Origin: a virus
Strand: one strand, 5' to 3'
Virus record (IMG/VR): IMGVR_UViG_3300031598_000011
Coordinates: 1-35,168 of that record
Length of the DNA: 35,168 nt
A program made the position numbers and the translations under genes. Below the pieces are notes generated by a model. The model did no database searches. It worked only from the letters and a program-made list of their open reading frames with translations, and was not told the DNA's origin. Positions 20,001-26,954 of the stretch are shown here, piece after piece (position 1 is the stretch's first letter; each line of letters opens with the position of its first letter).

Positions 20001-23000
20001 TAGCCAATGGTACTATGATTAACCATATTCTATATGGGGCCTTTAATAATGTTAAAGACTTAGCAAAATTTGTAATAAAAGGTGGTATTTTTAGTAAAGG
20101 AGATAGTTACGCGAATTACCCTGCTTGGAGAAGTAAACATGGAAATAAAGATATTTATGAGGCTACAGGTGCAAAGTTAAAAGATGTTTTGGCAGATGAT
20201 ACGTACATGGATAGCTTTAGGGATGAATCCTATCCAATAATCGCCTCAATTGAAGTAATTGCTAAGCCGCTCTTTGCTGGCGATATGCGAAAGCTTATTA
20301 AAGGTGTTTTTAATCCTCTAATGTTTAGTTCTAGTATGTTTCGTATACAAGAGAAACTAGGAGATGACTTTATTAGTCAATACTATAAGGGGCTTGAGCG
20401 TATATCAGTAAAATATAACAGTTATGGTACTAATAAAACTAAAGCGCAACGTAACGAACATAAAGAAGAACTTGATATTTATATTGAGAGTGTAAACTGG
20501 CTCCTCGAAAAAGGTGGAGCTGAGCTACTAAATACTGAGTTGTCCATACAAACACTTATGGAGACCGAACTTACTGACGACCAAGTACTTAAATTAAAAG
20601 CTGAGTTTAAAGAATACATAAGTGCCCCGCTTATAAAGATACTAAGGGAAGATTTTGCAGTATTTATAGATCGTCAAGATAAAATTAATAAAGCAGCACA
20701 AATGGCTAGTGGTTTATATATAGTAATTTATGAAAGCGAACGTAAAGTAGAGATTGAAAGGTTAATGGAGAAAGGTGAAATAGCAAAAACTAAGAGTGGA
20801 AATCCAGCTAGCGATATGAATGCTAAACAGGAAGCTGCCTTTGCTAAATCACTTAAGGAAAGGGGAATAGAACCAATAGTACATACTGCAATGTCAAAAG
20901 CAGAGGATAACTTAGAGAGTGGTTTATTCTTGGGTAAATCTTTCCGTAGTACAGCTGAGTATGGTAATTCAGCTTATACAGCTAGAGTCCGTCACAATAG
21001 GAAAACTGTGGGTGGTGCTAATTCAGCATCTGTCAGAGGATTTAGAAGCTATCTTGAAAGTGTTGGGATATCTACACCTGCATGGTTGACCCATTCACTT
21101 GATAGCCAAACATCCCATCTTACACAATTAGAGTACGATATATTAAACATACATGATGGTCTAGGTGGGAGTTTAAGTAACCATGACGGTATTGTAAAAC
21201 TAGTAAACGAAAACTTTGCTAAGTCTGTATTGGCATACTCTCCAGGAGAAGAGCTAGCTAATACTCTAGAGCGGGTAGTTCAAGGTGTCTCTACTATGAT
21301 AAAAGCTGGAGAGCTCTCTCCGGATACCTTACAAGCATTGACAATATTTTTAACAAATACCGCAGAAAAGATAAATAGAGATAATAAATGGAATAGTGAC
21401 TATATTAAAACTTCTGGGAGAGAAGTACTAGGGCAAACAATCTCGGGTATAGTAGAGTCTACTTTTAAAGCAAATGAACTTAAGTTCCAGTTACTACAAA
21501 ATTTAGAAAATGTTGGACAATATGCCTCTCATACTAGTAGTTTTGAAGTGCCACAAGAGTTCCGTAAAAAGGCAAATACAAAACTACTAGAATTATATAA
21601 AGCTGGTAATAAGCTTGATTCAAATGTAAGCAAAGCAGAGAAATCAATTATAGGAGAACTTGACTTTGGGGAGGAGCAAGTTACAGAGACTGAGTTTGGT
21701 AAATTAGGGACCTCTAACACAGAGTCTAATACTGCTTTGGTTGACTTTTTTGAGCGTAATAAAAAGACCACAGCTAAGAAAGTATTTCAAATATTAGAAA
21801 ATACATATGGTAAGGATACTGGTGTAACTAATAGTGATTTCTATCTAAAACTATTAACTAAGTTAAAGCTAGCATTACCAGATGATTTGCCGATTACTTA
21901 TATTACTGCTGATACAAAGAAAGAGGATATCCGTGGCGTACCAGAAGACTTAGAGGTACGCGGTTGGACATATAGAGATGGGCAAAAAGTAGGAGTTGCT
22001 ATTCTAGGTACCGAATTTAAAAACTCTGGAATAACCCATGAGCTATTAGTACATGAGTTGATGCATGCGGCATTATCTGGATTTATTGCAAAGAAAACAA
22101 ATAACCCACATATTGTTGCTTTAGGGAAATTACGTATACAAGCTATAGAATATATTGAGGCCAATAGGAAAGAGTTTTCCGAGAAAGAACTTAGAGGTTT
22201 TAATGCAGCAACTAGTAATCTAGACGAATTTATATCCTGGGGTATGTCTAACACTCAGTTCCAACAAAAAGTATTAATTAAACTAACACCACCAGAGAAT
22301 AAGCAGGAGTCTTGGCTTTCAACCCTTAGAGATGGCTTACAGGAGTTTATCTTTGAGATTGCTAGCGCATTCTTTGGTTCTTGGACTAGGACTGATAGCA
22401 CAGCTGTCACTGGTATGCATGAACTAATAGTGCATGTCTCAGGGCTTATGGAACAAGTTATTGAGAGTAGGGATGCTAAAGATACAGGGGATACTTCAGG
22501 TGGGCTTACTATACTGCCTATGATATCAGGAACTACTATAGATGCAGATATTGAAGCATACACTACATTAGATATTTTTAACGCATTCCCAGATGATGGG
22601 AGAGGAGCACCAGAGTTTAAAGATCACCTTCGTGAATTACTAGAAGGTATCGTTGATAAGCTTCACGGGCCCTTTGGAAGCTTCAAGGAAGCCTTACGGA
22701 AGGATGCGGCTAGTAACCCCTTAGAAGTGTGGCTTAAGGCGTTAGACGATGGTAAAGCACCCTTTGCATCGGAAATACTAGGTTCAGGATTTACTGGCAA
22801 TAAGCAGCAGGGTTTCGTTATACAACAAGTTGAAGCTACTATGCGTGCTGCTTTAGATTCTAATATGCATACTGTAACCAATGAATCATTGCGCACAGAG
22901 CTAAAAAGATTATTTAAAGAAACTAAAGATCGGCTTACTCCAGAAGATTTCAGAGGTAAATTCGGAGCAAACACATTAGAAGATGCTACAGAACTATATG

Positions 23001-26000
23001 ATTTTGTTTTTAGTGCAAAAGCTCGTGAAGACGGCAAATCAGATTACTTGGCTAGATTTGCAGCTTTATCTTTAGCACATGAAGAATTTAATAGTCTTTT
23101 GAAAATACCTACTGAGGCTCGTAACCCTGACGCAGTAAGTTTAGATTTCCTTGACCGTTTAATAGCTCTCTATAAAAGTGTTTTGGATTTCTTTCATCGT
23201 AAACTTGCTAATATTGAGAAAGGCCAGAATATTGATGAAAGACTAACTACCTTAGTAGAGCAATTAGTGGCTGTTGAAGCCCAACGTAGATATGAGCTTA
23301 AACTTGAGGCTAAAGGTCCTAACCCTATTATAGAGTCTGCGGAAGAGCTCGCTAGAGCAGTAACTGAAAAGGCAACTGAAAAGGTTATAAAAGCAGCCAA
23401 GTCACCTATAGTAAGAAAATCAGGTAGTGGCATTATTAGGGGAACAGCTGCACTTGTTGATACCTTAGCCTCGGGACGTTTAGAGGGAGTACTGCAAGTA
23501 CTAATTGATAAGAAAAACTCTTATCAAGATGGGCAGCTAAAGCTGGGAGAAGGAATAATAAATGCTATCAAAAATCCTCTTGAGGCATATGAATTACTTG
23601 TTCGAGGACGTAAGCGTTTAGAAGGTGAAGTTGTACAAGAAATAGCTTCTGTAGGTGAAACACTTAGAGATGCTTTTGAAGATAAAAATCTACCTGCAGA
23701 GACTAAAGATGCAATTACAGCTGTACTCTTACGTTCAGGAGTACATAATCTTGCAGCAGCAGGGTTTACCTTAAGTGATATAGAAAACTTGATAGGCAAT
23801 ACTACTGCAATAAAAGCAGAGATTAAAAAACTTGAAGACACTCTAGATCAGTTTGGAGCACTTAAAGCAGAATTTATTGAAAATGCAAATGCACTAGGTT
23901 TTAGTAGAATAGGGGGAGAAACTAAGGTTCAGGAGTTTAAACACAATGCTTACCAAATAACTAGGCGTTTTGGTGTTAATAGGAATGTAGATCCTCTTAA
24001 TGAATCACAGCTAAAACGAGCTGATAAAACTATCAAATCATTGATCACATTGTATGCATTATTTTACTTAGAAGGCGGAGATACAACAAGAAAGCAGTCA
24101 GCAGAAATTAAAAAACTTATGCAAACAGAAAATGCCCGATCTGTAGAAGAGGGTAATGGTATTGAATTAGCTCTTGGTTTACATAAAGCATTAGAAGATC
24201 AGGCATTAATTGAAGAATTTGATGGTAACCCAGTAAAAATGGTGCATGGATATGTGCCAGAAATTTATAACTATCGTATAAAAGTAGAGACAGCAACTGA
24301 GGCAGAAGGCAAAGAGCTTATTAATCAGAGGTATGTTAAGAGTAGTTTACCAGTACCAATTGACCCAGGCGATCCAAATCAAGAACCTAAATACCTTTAT
24401 ACACTTTTAGATGGTGGTATGCCGCCATACTTAACTTCTGCTGTCGGGTTCGGTAGTCTTAAGAGTAAGGGTACCTCAGTCTATGATAATTATATGTTGC
24501 CAAATACAGTAGCTGGACAATCTAATTTGGCTATACATAACCATATTATGAAACACCGTAACAGGAACAGAATAAAACCTTCAGCAAACTTTAATCCAAC
24601 TAAAGTGAAAGAAAATTATGCAGCACCTATCTATAGTGATAAGGGTGACATAGTAGGAATGAGATACTTAATGACTACAAGGACTAGGAATACTTTACTA
24701 GAACGCGATAATAACTATGAGTCAGTATTAGGAGAATTAGCGGGTTCTATTATGGGTAAGAAAAGTACTATAGAGCAGAACAAGGTAGCCATCAAAATTA
24801 TGCGAGAACAGTATGAACTAGAGTATATTACTAGGGGTAAATCATATCTATTAGTTGGAGAGGATAGTTCTGATCCAGAATTAAAGGCTATTTGGGATAG
24901 GCTTCCTACCCAGACAAAGAAGGATGTTAAAGAAATTTGGGATCGTAATGGGGTAATGATTCGTAGAGATTCGGTAGATATATTATTTGGATACCCAAAA
25001 GTGGGAATGGGTGATATGTTCAGACGGGCAAATGATGAACGTATGATTAGAAAGGCTAAAAATCTTCCTACTAATTTACAGGATTTAGAGGAAATTACTA
25101 AAGTAGAGAAACTTGTTATTGCTGTAATAGAGGGAATGTTACGTACAAACCATAGATTGCGAGGCCATACTGAAGATGAAGCTAAAGACTATGCTAAGGG
25201 TGCAGCATACTTAGTATCTAGAGGTGAGAATATGTGGCAAGGTGTAGTTACTGAAGTAAAGGATATAATAGTTGTAAAAAGTGGTATCGTATTATTAGGT
25301 AATATGACTAGTAATATCTCAATGTTATATTTGCAAGGGGTGCCTATGGCGGATGCTGTTAAGTACACCATAGTAGCGTATAACTCTGCCACTCAACATA
25401 AGAAAGATCTTAATGAGTTAAATAGTCTACGTATTTCATTAACAGCAAACTATACCAAAGGTAATCAAAACCGTATTACCCAACGTATGACTGAACTAGA
25501 GGATTCTATTAAACGTAATCCAGTAACTCCACTAATAAATGCTGGTCTAATGCCAACAATTGTAGAAGATTTAGATATGACTGAAGATAAGTACTCTTTC
25601 AAAAGTGTACTTACAAAGAAAGTTGAGAAACAGCTTGATAAACTACCTGATGGAATGGTAAAAGTTCTCCGTGCAGCATATATGACTAGAGATAGTAAAA
25701 TGTACCAAGGGCTGGCACATCTTACACAGATGTCAGATTTTACATCTCGATATGCCTTATATCAACATCAGACTACGCGTACAAAAAATAGACTATCCCA
25801 TGAAGAGGCTATTCGACATGCTAGCAGATCTTTTGTAAATTACGATATTCCATTACATCGTTGGCTACAATACAGTGATGATATGGGGCTTACTTTATTT
25901 ACTAAGTATTTCTTATATATACAAAGTGAATTGCTAAGGGTAGTTAAAGGAAACCCTGGACGAGCACTTTCGCTATTAATGATGCAAAATTATCTAGACA

Positions 26001-26137
26001 TTCTGCCACCTCATATCATAGAAAGTTCTATGTTCGCGCATGCAGGCAATATCCCTCTTGGTTCAGGCATCTTTAGATATCCTGATGCAGTGCAAACTAT
26101 ACCTGCTATGGCAGGTGCTCTTGCGATATTAAAATGA
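14006..26137 (+). CDS. Giant N4-type virion RNA polymerase fused to NADAR, AlkB and peptidase domains
   Basis: A 4043-residue protein in the position of N4 gene 50, whose product is injected to transcribe early genes. Start: ATG with GAGG upstream. The N-terminus has helical and hydrophobic segments (about 217-310 and 362-387). A NADAR domain (about 1024-1153) and an AlkB-type dioxygenase (1163-1356) follow. The polymerase core spans about 1430-2530: R1848 (degenerate TxxGR motif), D1997 of motif A (TDGVANG), R2095/K2099 of motif B, and D2384 of motif C (NIHDGLGG). A-to-B spacing is 98 and B-to-C 289, against 107 and 285 in N4 as I recall it. Next comes HELMH (2683-2687). The C-terminal 1250 residues are helical with no motif I can name. 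It is longer than N4 gp50 (about 3500). Domain calls are by motif reading. Confidence 0.9.
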   Translation: MANPFDYDTYFSNKAAEANDPLVQKLDGIVATHDKKLEELEDTSWVKKYNLDPNSVAGNVVDTAASLVSGASRVAGHLRQLPNSVTASIYNANVDNSHISAYNRFQGGKATPQDINLLNTRPSPNLQTPLENIKASQANRAAAQEINEYHNVRNIVDQSGREAFTKEIGEGFEKNYSEATEGVDEIKEGEFIAGLSKLTSGVGKLIANAGSAVLNNKATAVEYIVENIPQLALGVFGKAGTIALVSSNAGYAIEQYQMGLEAYKKKHNGQLPSVEKQEEMAGNALMLAVVEHGSDVVSLGMTKLAGKAVTKAAGDAANRTSIPKAVKETAKGGTVGLITEAPTEAYQTYIEGKIVDEPATPKDIFTSGVIGGVAGLGLAGSGRALHEGAKLSAQKARFKDDPIEKGLAERSAAAIESGDINSMVDPANKKTYAPDEAIRALHGNAKREDTTEETKQEHLKTADDAIEALVKKETALEGILESTETLQGIVNKASLQVQELESAESPDLSRITELKTIVDAYQSEIDRRKDKGELSKAERKAYEKELAEKKAILVRARKEKVELDEYVIPNKVMDKLIDKAAGTDTLTPEMSAAIDFIKSFDDAGGAVMSTAPMKRVAEALGLTLDSKEKPEALAERIREKIVGSANTKEVAATPSDNTEATRAANIVITHAMKNTDRVPTEKLKKIANNKGNGLTKSQRDFLRKVAKARELKKFSEGLVLTSKDIFEGNQGNKGLLQHTQVFNKAIKANKANEAANEIDALKKFATAHSDKAWALSNIHAALKPNEEVQAVLDANKGWSVNKGETLSPAELKKRNGLIIRKTSFKLIDAIKSEARALKAALTAMESQYNLVFSNIPLDDLKGGGDDDDQASVVKTKETEQVKAEVKKSTAKQRAESKKVITSDDTMNEAIIKMGGISTTLKLDITGDTKGNQGIPFIGSLFKEDGKFTDLSDLATQLEQYGYFTQAELEDVDGGAQLLRDRIREEYDGGEAHKISSEIEDEAEAAMQERAEQDQEKSEQVKEEDFNIWSGSGENAILSNLANRPFTYGGIKYKSVEHAYQTVKSGKFDQQTYDYKGWGKNNKLRGRLSENRDKNLDIMDTLIRTSLASGEPEAVEALALLKESGNKTITHKGPYGSDIWTTEFPRILDKIRTQERAENPEQIDNKDIIIFPNGLNIIKGFTPISELEKFYKSGAIQQLIKSNKLETQKARDTAWFGPVPYSYSNGTYEHVQKDMPPVLIKIAETLEQELGHKPGYLNSGLMNVIPAGNKIGKHADAESIFLRDDETIGSVVTVSFGGEAKITITRNGGKRESMSFTAESGDIYTMPDGKFQQEYLHAVGPAETERVSLTFRHIPRSVIKKAEQTEAALPVEEIKGLNALNRESKPAITGEDGTESQLREIIAEDFLQTDGIGTDGKTNPLITVKDLYTAYEKKEIEIADFLDSEGLTEKQDQAIKEFFSTSAKWFDNIQENLPKFVPDNLRQNDVMQYFVDTVGEVRDTEENVKLAISLAVIKYIGDHASDNFSLSDERINQILGRDRDTPVSKTARKELGTSGVSRSILLDSLGTTVMQALGLKAKNTTGQHWEARLRATLGQHALKLAEDSGLIVATSITNKSMTTLVQEGLDSKQIEELSKRKSGQPTVAPTTSGEVEVHKRTDVSDDKAAHIFYAITRGVKTKKKYTQQLPSPQAEKIREITSGSEGILNKLFGVEGGNKTPTLSPTKSINTKIKSGVRTITSLIPEVLIDVINKKVETKHNLNVPVVRVLESLIGSNKDIWDNNPILFRVLGAPTITPQNTHVINRPGAEAGNTARILEYDNIVRFANELLIPSKEGLDTPFYYDHTVWKQHRVGIAQADFNPVNSKISRYLSAATSWKETITIGDNPAMTRFALTIAEDLGIRIEERQFDSIWSEVQKRISNQELPYFAAIDAITELLTDGVILTPDQQNDIAVAVEAGGQNVQSLNALVNLASYKAAKDRKAKTGNKNQTFDAQMVSVTDGVANGTMINHILYGAFNNVKDLAKFVIKGGIFSKGDSYANYPAWRSKHGNKDIYEATGAKLKDVLADDTYMDSFRDESYPIIASIEVIAKPLFAGDMRKLIKGVFNPLMFSSSMFRIQEKLGDDFISQYYKGLERISVKYNSYGTNKTKAQRNEHKEELDIYIESVNWLLEKGGAELLNTELSIQTLMETELTDDQVLKLKAEFKEYISAPLIKILREDFAVFIDRQDKINKAAQMASGLYIVIYESERKVEIERLMEKGEIAKTKSGNPASDMNAKQEAAFAKSLKERGIEPIVHTAMSKAEDNLESGLFLGKSFRSTAEYGNSAYTARVRHNRKTVGGANSASVRGFRSYLESVGISTPAWLTHSLDSQTSHLTQLEYDILNIHDGLGGSLSNHDGIVKLVNENFAKSVLAYSPGEELANTLERVVQGVSTMIKAGELSPDTLQALTIFLTNTAEKINRDNKWNSDYIKTSGREVLGQTISGIVESTFKANELKFQLLQNLENVGQYASHTSSFEVPQEFRKKANTKLLELYKAGNKLDSNVSKAEKSIIGELDFGEEQVTETEFGKLGTSNTESNTALVDFFERNKKTTAKKVFQILENTYGKDTGVTNSDFYLKLLTKLKLALPDDLPITYITADTKKEDIRGVPEDLEVRGWTYRDGQKVGVAILGTEFKNSGITHELLVHELMHAALSGFIAKKTNNPHIVALGKLRIQAIEYIEANRKEFSEKELRGFNAATSNLDEFISWGMSNTQFQQKVLIKLTPPENKQESWLSTLRDGLQEFIFEIASAFFGSWTRTDSTAVTGMHELIVHVSGLMEQVIESRDAKDTGDTSGGLTILPMISGTTIDADIEAYTTLDIFNAFPDDGRGAPEFKDHLRELLEGIVDKLHGPFGSFKEALRKDAASNPLEVWLKALDDGKAPFASEILGSGFTGNKQQGFVIQQVEATMRAALDSNMHTVTNESLRTELKRLFKETKDRLTPEDFRGKFGANTLEDATELYDFVFSAKAREDGKSDYLARFAALSLAHEEFNSLLKIPTEARNPDAVSLDFLDRLIALYKSVLDFFHRKLANIEKGQNIDERLTTLVEQLVAVEAQRRYELKLEAKGPNPIIESAEELARAVTEKATEKVIKAAKSPIVRKSGSGIIRGTAALVDTLASGRLEGVLQVLIDKKNSYQDGQLKLGEGIINAIKNPLEAYELLVRGRKRLEGEVVQEIASVGETLRDAFEDKNLPAETKDAITAVLLRSGVHNLAAAGFTLSDIENLIGNTTAIKAEIKKLEDTLDQFGALKAEFIENANALGFSRIGGETKVQEFKHNAYQITRRFGVNRNVDPLNESQLKRADKTIKSLITLYALFYLEGGDTTRKQSAEIKKLMQTENARSVEEGNGIELALGLHKALEDQALIEEFDGNPVKMVHGYVPEIYNYRIKVETATEAEGKELINQRYVKSSLPVPIDPGDPNQEPKYLYTLLDGGMPPYLTSAVGFGSLKSKGTSVYDNYMLPNTVAGQSNLAIHNHIMKHRNRNRIKPSANFNPTKVKENYAAPIYSDKGDIVGMRYLMTTRTRNTLLERDNNYESVLGELAGSIMGKKSTIEQNKVAIKIMREQYELEYITRGKSYLLVGEDSSDPELKAIWDRLPTQTKKDVKEIWDRNGVMIRRDSVDILFGYPKVGMGDMFRRANDERMIRKAKNLPTNLQDLEEITKVEKLVIAVIEGMLRTNHRLRGHTEDEAKDYAKGAAYLVSRGENMWQGVVTEVKDIIVVKSGIVLLGNMTSNISMLYLQGVPMADAVKYTIVAYNSATQHKKDLNELNSLRISLTANYTKGNQNRITQRMTELEDSIKRNPVTPLINAGLMPTIVEDLDMTEDKYSFKSVLTKKVEKQLDKLPDGMVKVLRAAYMTRDSKMYQGLAHLTQMSDFTSRYALYQHQTTRTKNRLSHEEAIRHASRSFVNYDIPLHRWLQYSDDMGLTLFTKYFLYIQSELLRVVKGNPGRALSLLMMQNYLDILPPHIIESSMFAHAGNIPLGSGIFRYPDAVQTIPAMAGALAILK
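17075..17464 (+). other. NADAR domain within the giant protein
   Basis: Residues about 1024-1153. The opening NIWSGSGENAILSNLA and GGIKYKSVEHAYQTVKSG match the NADAR/YbiA pattern (FSNF-like start, then the EH-x-YQ helix). It closes with THKGPYGSDIWTTEFPRIL. Members act on ADP-ribose-type substrates, and some remove ADP-ribose from guanine in DNA, reversing DarT-type toxins. A highly acidic linker (about 990-1024) precedes it. Family call is strong; substrate is inference. Confidence 0.85.
17392..17409. repeat. 18-bp perfect palindrome in the NADAR region
   Basis: CCATAAGGGCCCTTATGG reads the same on both strands. It falls in codons for THKGPYG. It could form a cruciform or a dimer-binding site, or be a product of codon choice. 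Confidence 0.6.
17492..18073 (+). other. AlkB-type 2-oxoglutarate/Fe(II) dioxygenase domain
   Basis: Residues about 1163-1356. The iron ligands are H1273 and D1275 (KHADAE) and H1336 (EYLHAVGP). R1345 and R1351 (RVSLTFR) have the RxxxxxR spacing typical of AlkB. The preceding LNSGLMNVIPAGNKIGKHAD matches the AlkB NS-x-L-x-N nucleotide-recognition region. Known members remove methyl groups from damaged bases in DNA or RNA by oxidation. All key residues are present, so it is probably active. Confidence 0.9.
18293..21595 (+). other. Virion RNA polymerase core (T7/N4 single-subunit type)
   Basis: Residues about 1430-2530, about the size of the N4 mini-vRNAP (1106 residues). Motif A: D1997 in VTDGVANG, followed by KGGIF as in N4. 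Motif B: R2095, K2099 and F2107, aligned without gaps to N4 R666, K670 and Y678. Motif C: D2384 in NIHDGLGG. The TxxGR motif reads WKQHR (1844-1848), keeping only the Arg, with FNP following. Boundaries are approximate. Confidence 0.88.
21923..22375 (+). other. HExxH metallopeptidase-like segment of the giant protein
   Basis: Residues about 2640-2790. HELMH (2683-2687) lies in a helix (THELLVHELMHAALSGFI), and a likely third ligand, E2741, lies in NLDEFISWGM 54 residues after the second His. This is a zincin arrangement seen in large phage and plasmid multidomain proteins. Self-processing or attack on a host protein are both possible; neither is shown. Confidence 0.65.
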
Positions 26138-26138
26138 T

Positions 26139-26414
26139 ATGAAGATCCCAAAGGAATTCACATTAGGCGCAATTACTTGGAAGGTCAAGATAGTGGAGGA
26201 TTTGCCTGATAGAATGGGACAATCAGATTTTCGGAATGCTACAATATTAATTGAAAAGAATGCTAATAAAAAAGTCATGGAACAGACGTTCTGCCATGAA
26301 TTGTTACATACTTTGTTTTATTCTACGGGTAGGTCAGACAATCATGATGAGATATTGATTGATGGTCTTGCACATTCATTACATCAATACCTAGTTGAGA
26401 TGTACAAAGAATAG
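26139..26414 (+). CDS. Small HExxH zinc metallopeptidase-like protein
   Basis: A 91-residue protein. The sequence shows H53-E54-L-L-H57 in FCHELLHTLFYSTGR, with E71 in SDNHDEILIDGLAHSLHQYL as a likely third ligand. This is the minimal layout of ImmA/IrrE or SprT-like phage peptidases. The ATG lies one base after the stop of the giant gene and no ribosome site is visible, so translation probably depends on termination of the giant gene. The residual hydrophobic core and intact motif suggest it is functional. Its substrate is unknown; processing of virion proteins or of a host regulator are both possible. It is the last + strand gene before the convergent cluster. Confidence 0.75.
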   Translation: MKIPKEFTLGAITWKVKIVEDLPDRMGQSDFRNATILIEKNANKKVMEQTFCHELLHTLFYSTGRSDNHDEILIDGLAHSLHQYLVEMYKE

Positions 26415-26507
26415 AGTACCGGTTACGTTATCCGGCATCACACCATACTACATAGCACTTGGCTCGTCCCTTAACCAACCGCCCTTCATATGGCATGATC
26501 GCATAGC
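26415..26507. other. Convergent intergenic region between late and replication clusters
   Basis: Ninety-three bases between the + strand late genes and the end of the - strand cluster. An imperfect inverted repeat, CCGGTTACGTTATCCGG (26420-26436), could pair as CCGG and TA arms around a CGT loop with a T-T mismatch. No T run follows on either strand, so it is not a clear terminator. A 22-codon frame (26428-26496, - strand, beginning MPYEGRLVKGRAK) is open but has no ribosome site; I do not call it a gene. Confidence 0.4.
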
Positions 26508-26693
26508 TTACTTATCTTGGTTACTTTCGTAGCCTGATTTAATACCTTCACCAATAACTACTAGTAATACAAATATAGTAACTAACCAGCCAAGCGCACT
26601 GCCTACGGTTATTGCAACCATATTAACAGCAGCTGCTATGACGAATACTACAGCAGCAAGTATGAAATAACCAATATATTTTAGTATTTGCAT
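26508..26693 (-). CDS. Small membrane protein with two transmembrane helices
   Basis: A 61-residue protein made of two hydrophobic helices (residues 5-30, YIGYFILAAVVFVIAAAV; and 32-50, LGWLVTIFVLLVVIGEG) and a short charged tail (KSGYESNQDK). It lies 10 bases after the preceding gene, with a weak ribosome site, and is the last gene of the leftward cluster. Size and two-helix form would fit a small holin or an inner-membrane modifier of the host, but no lysin or spanin is next to it in this window. Function is therefore left open. Confidence 0.6.
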   Translation of the reverse strand: MQILKYIGYFILAAVVFVIAAAVNMVAITVGSALGWLVTIFVLLVVIGEGIKSGYESNQDK

Positions 26694-26703
26694 AATGGTC
26701 TAC

Positions 26704-26946
26704 TTATGTAAAGATACTAGTAGTCTTTCCTACTTCAGGTTCTGCTTTAGGTGTTGGCTGAGGACTTGACTTTATTGGTGTAGCTGCACCAGCTTCTTCA
26801 ATACTAATTGTAGCCAGTACTCCGGAGTCTTTACGTGTAGAGCTAAACTTAATATCTACTGTTTTATTTTGTAGATTAAAGCCTTGCTTTACAAGGTATA
26901 GGTGTAGGGCTCCAGCAACTTCTTTTTGTTGTAAGTTAATTATCAT
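26704..26946 (-). CDS. Small protein of unknown function
   Basis: An 80-residue protein that I do not recognise. Residues 1-50 look like a compact alpha-beta fold (MIINLQQKEVAGALHLYLVK then VDIKFSSTRKDSGVLATISI). Residues 51-80 are a disordered Pro/Thr/Ser/Lys tail. A good AAGGA ribosome site lies 6 bases before the ATG. It follows the resolvase gene by 8 bases, so it is probably co-transcribed with the replication genes. No catalytic or membrane features are visible. Confidence 0.6.
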   Translation of the reverse strand: MIINLQQKEVAGALHLYLVKQGFNLQNKTVDIKFSSTRKDSGVLATISIEEAGAATPIKSSPQPTPKAEPEVGKTTSIFT

Positions 26947-26954
26947 TTCTATCC

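Noticed and set aside
26428-26496. A 22-codon - strand frame in the convergent region
   Set aside because: There is no ribosome site and it is too short to judge; it may be chance or a remnant.
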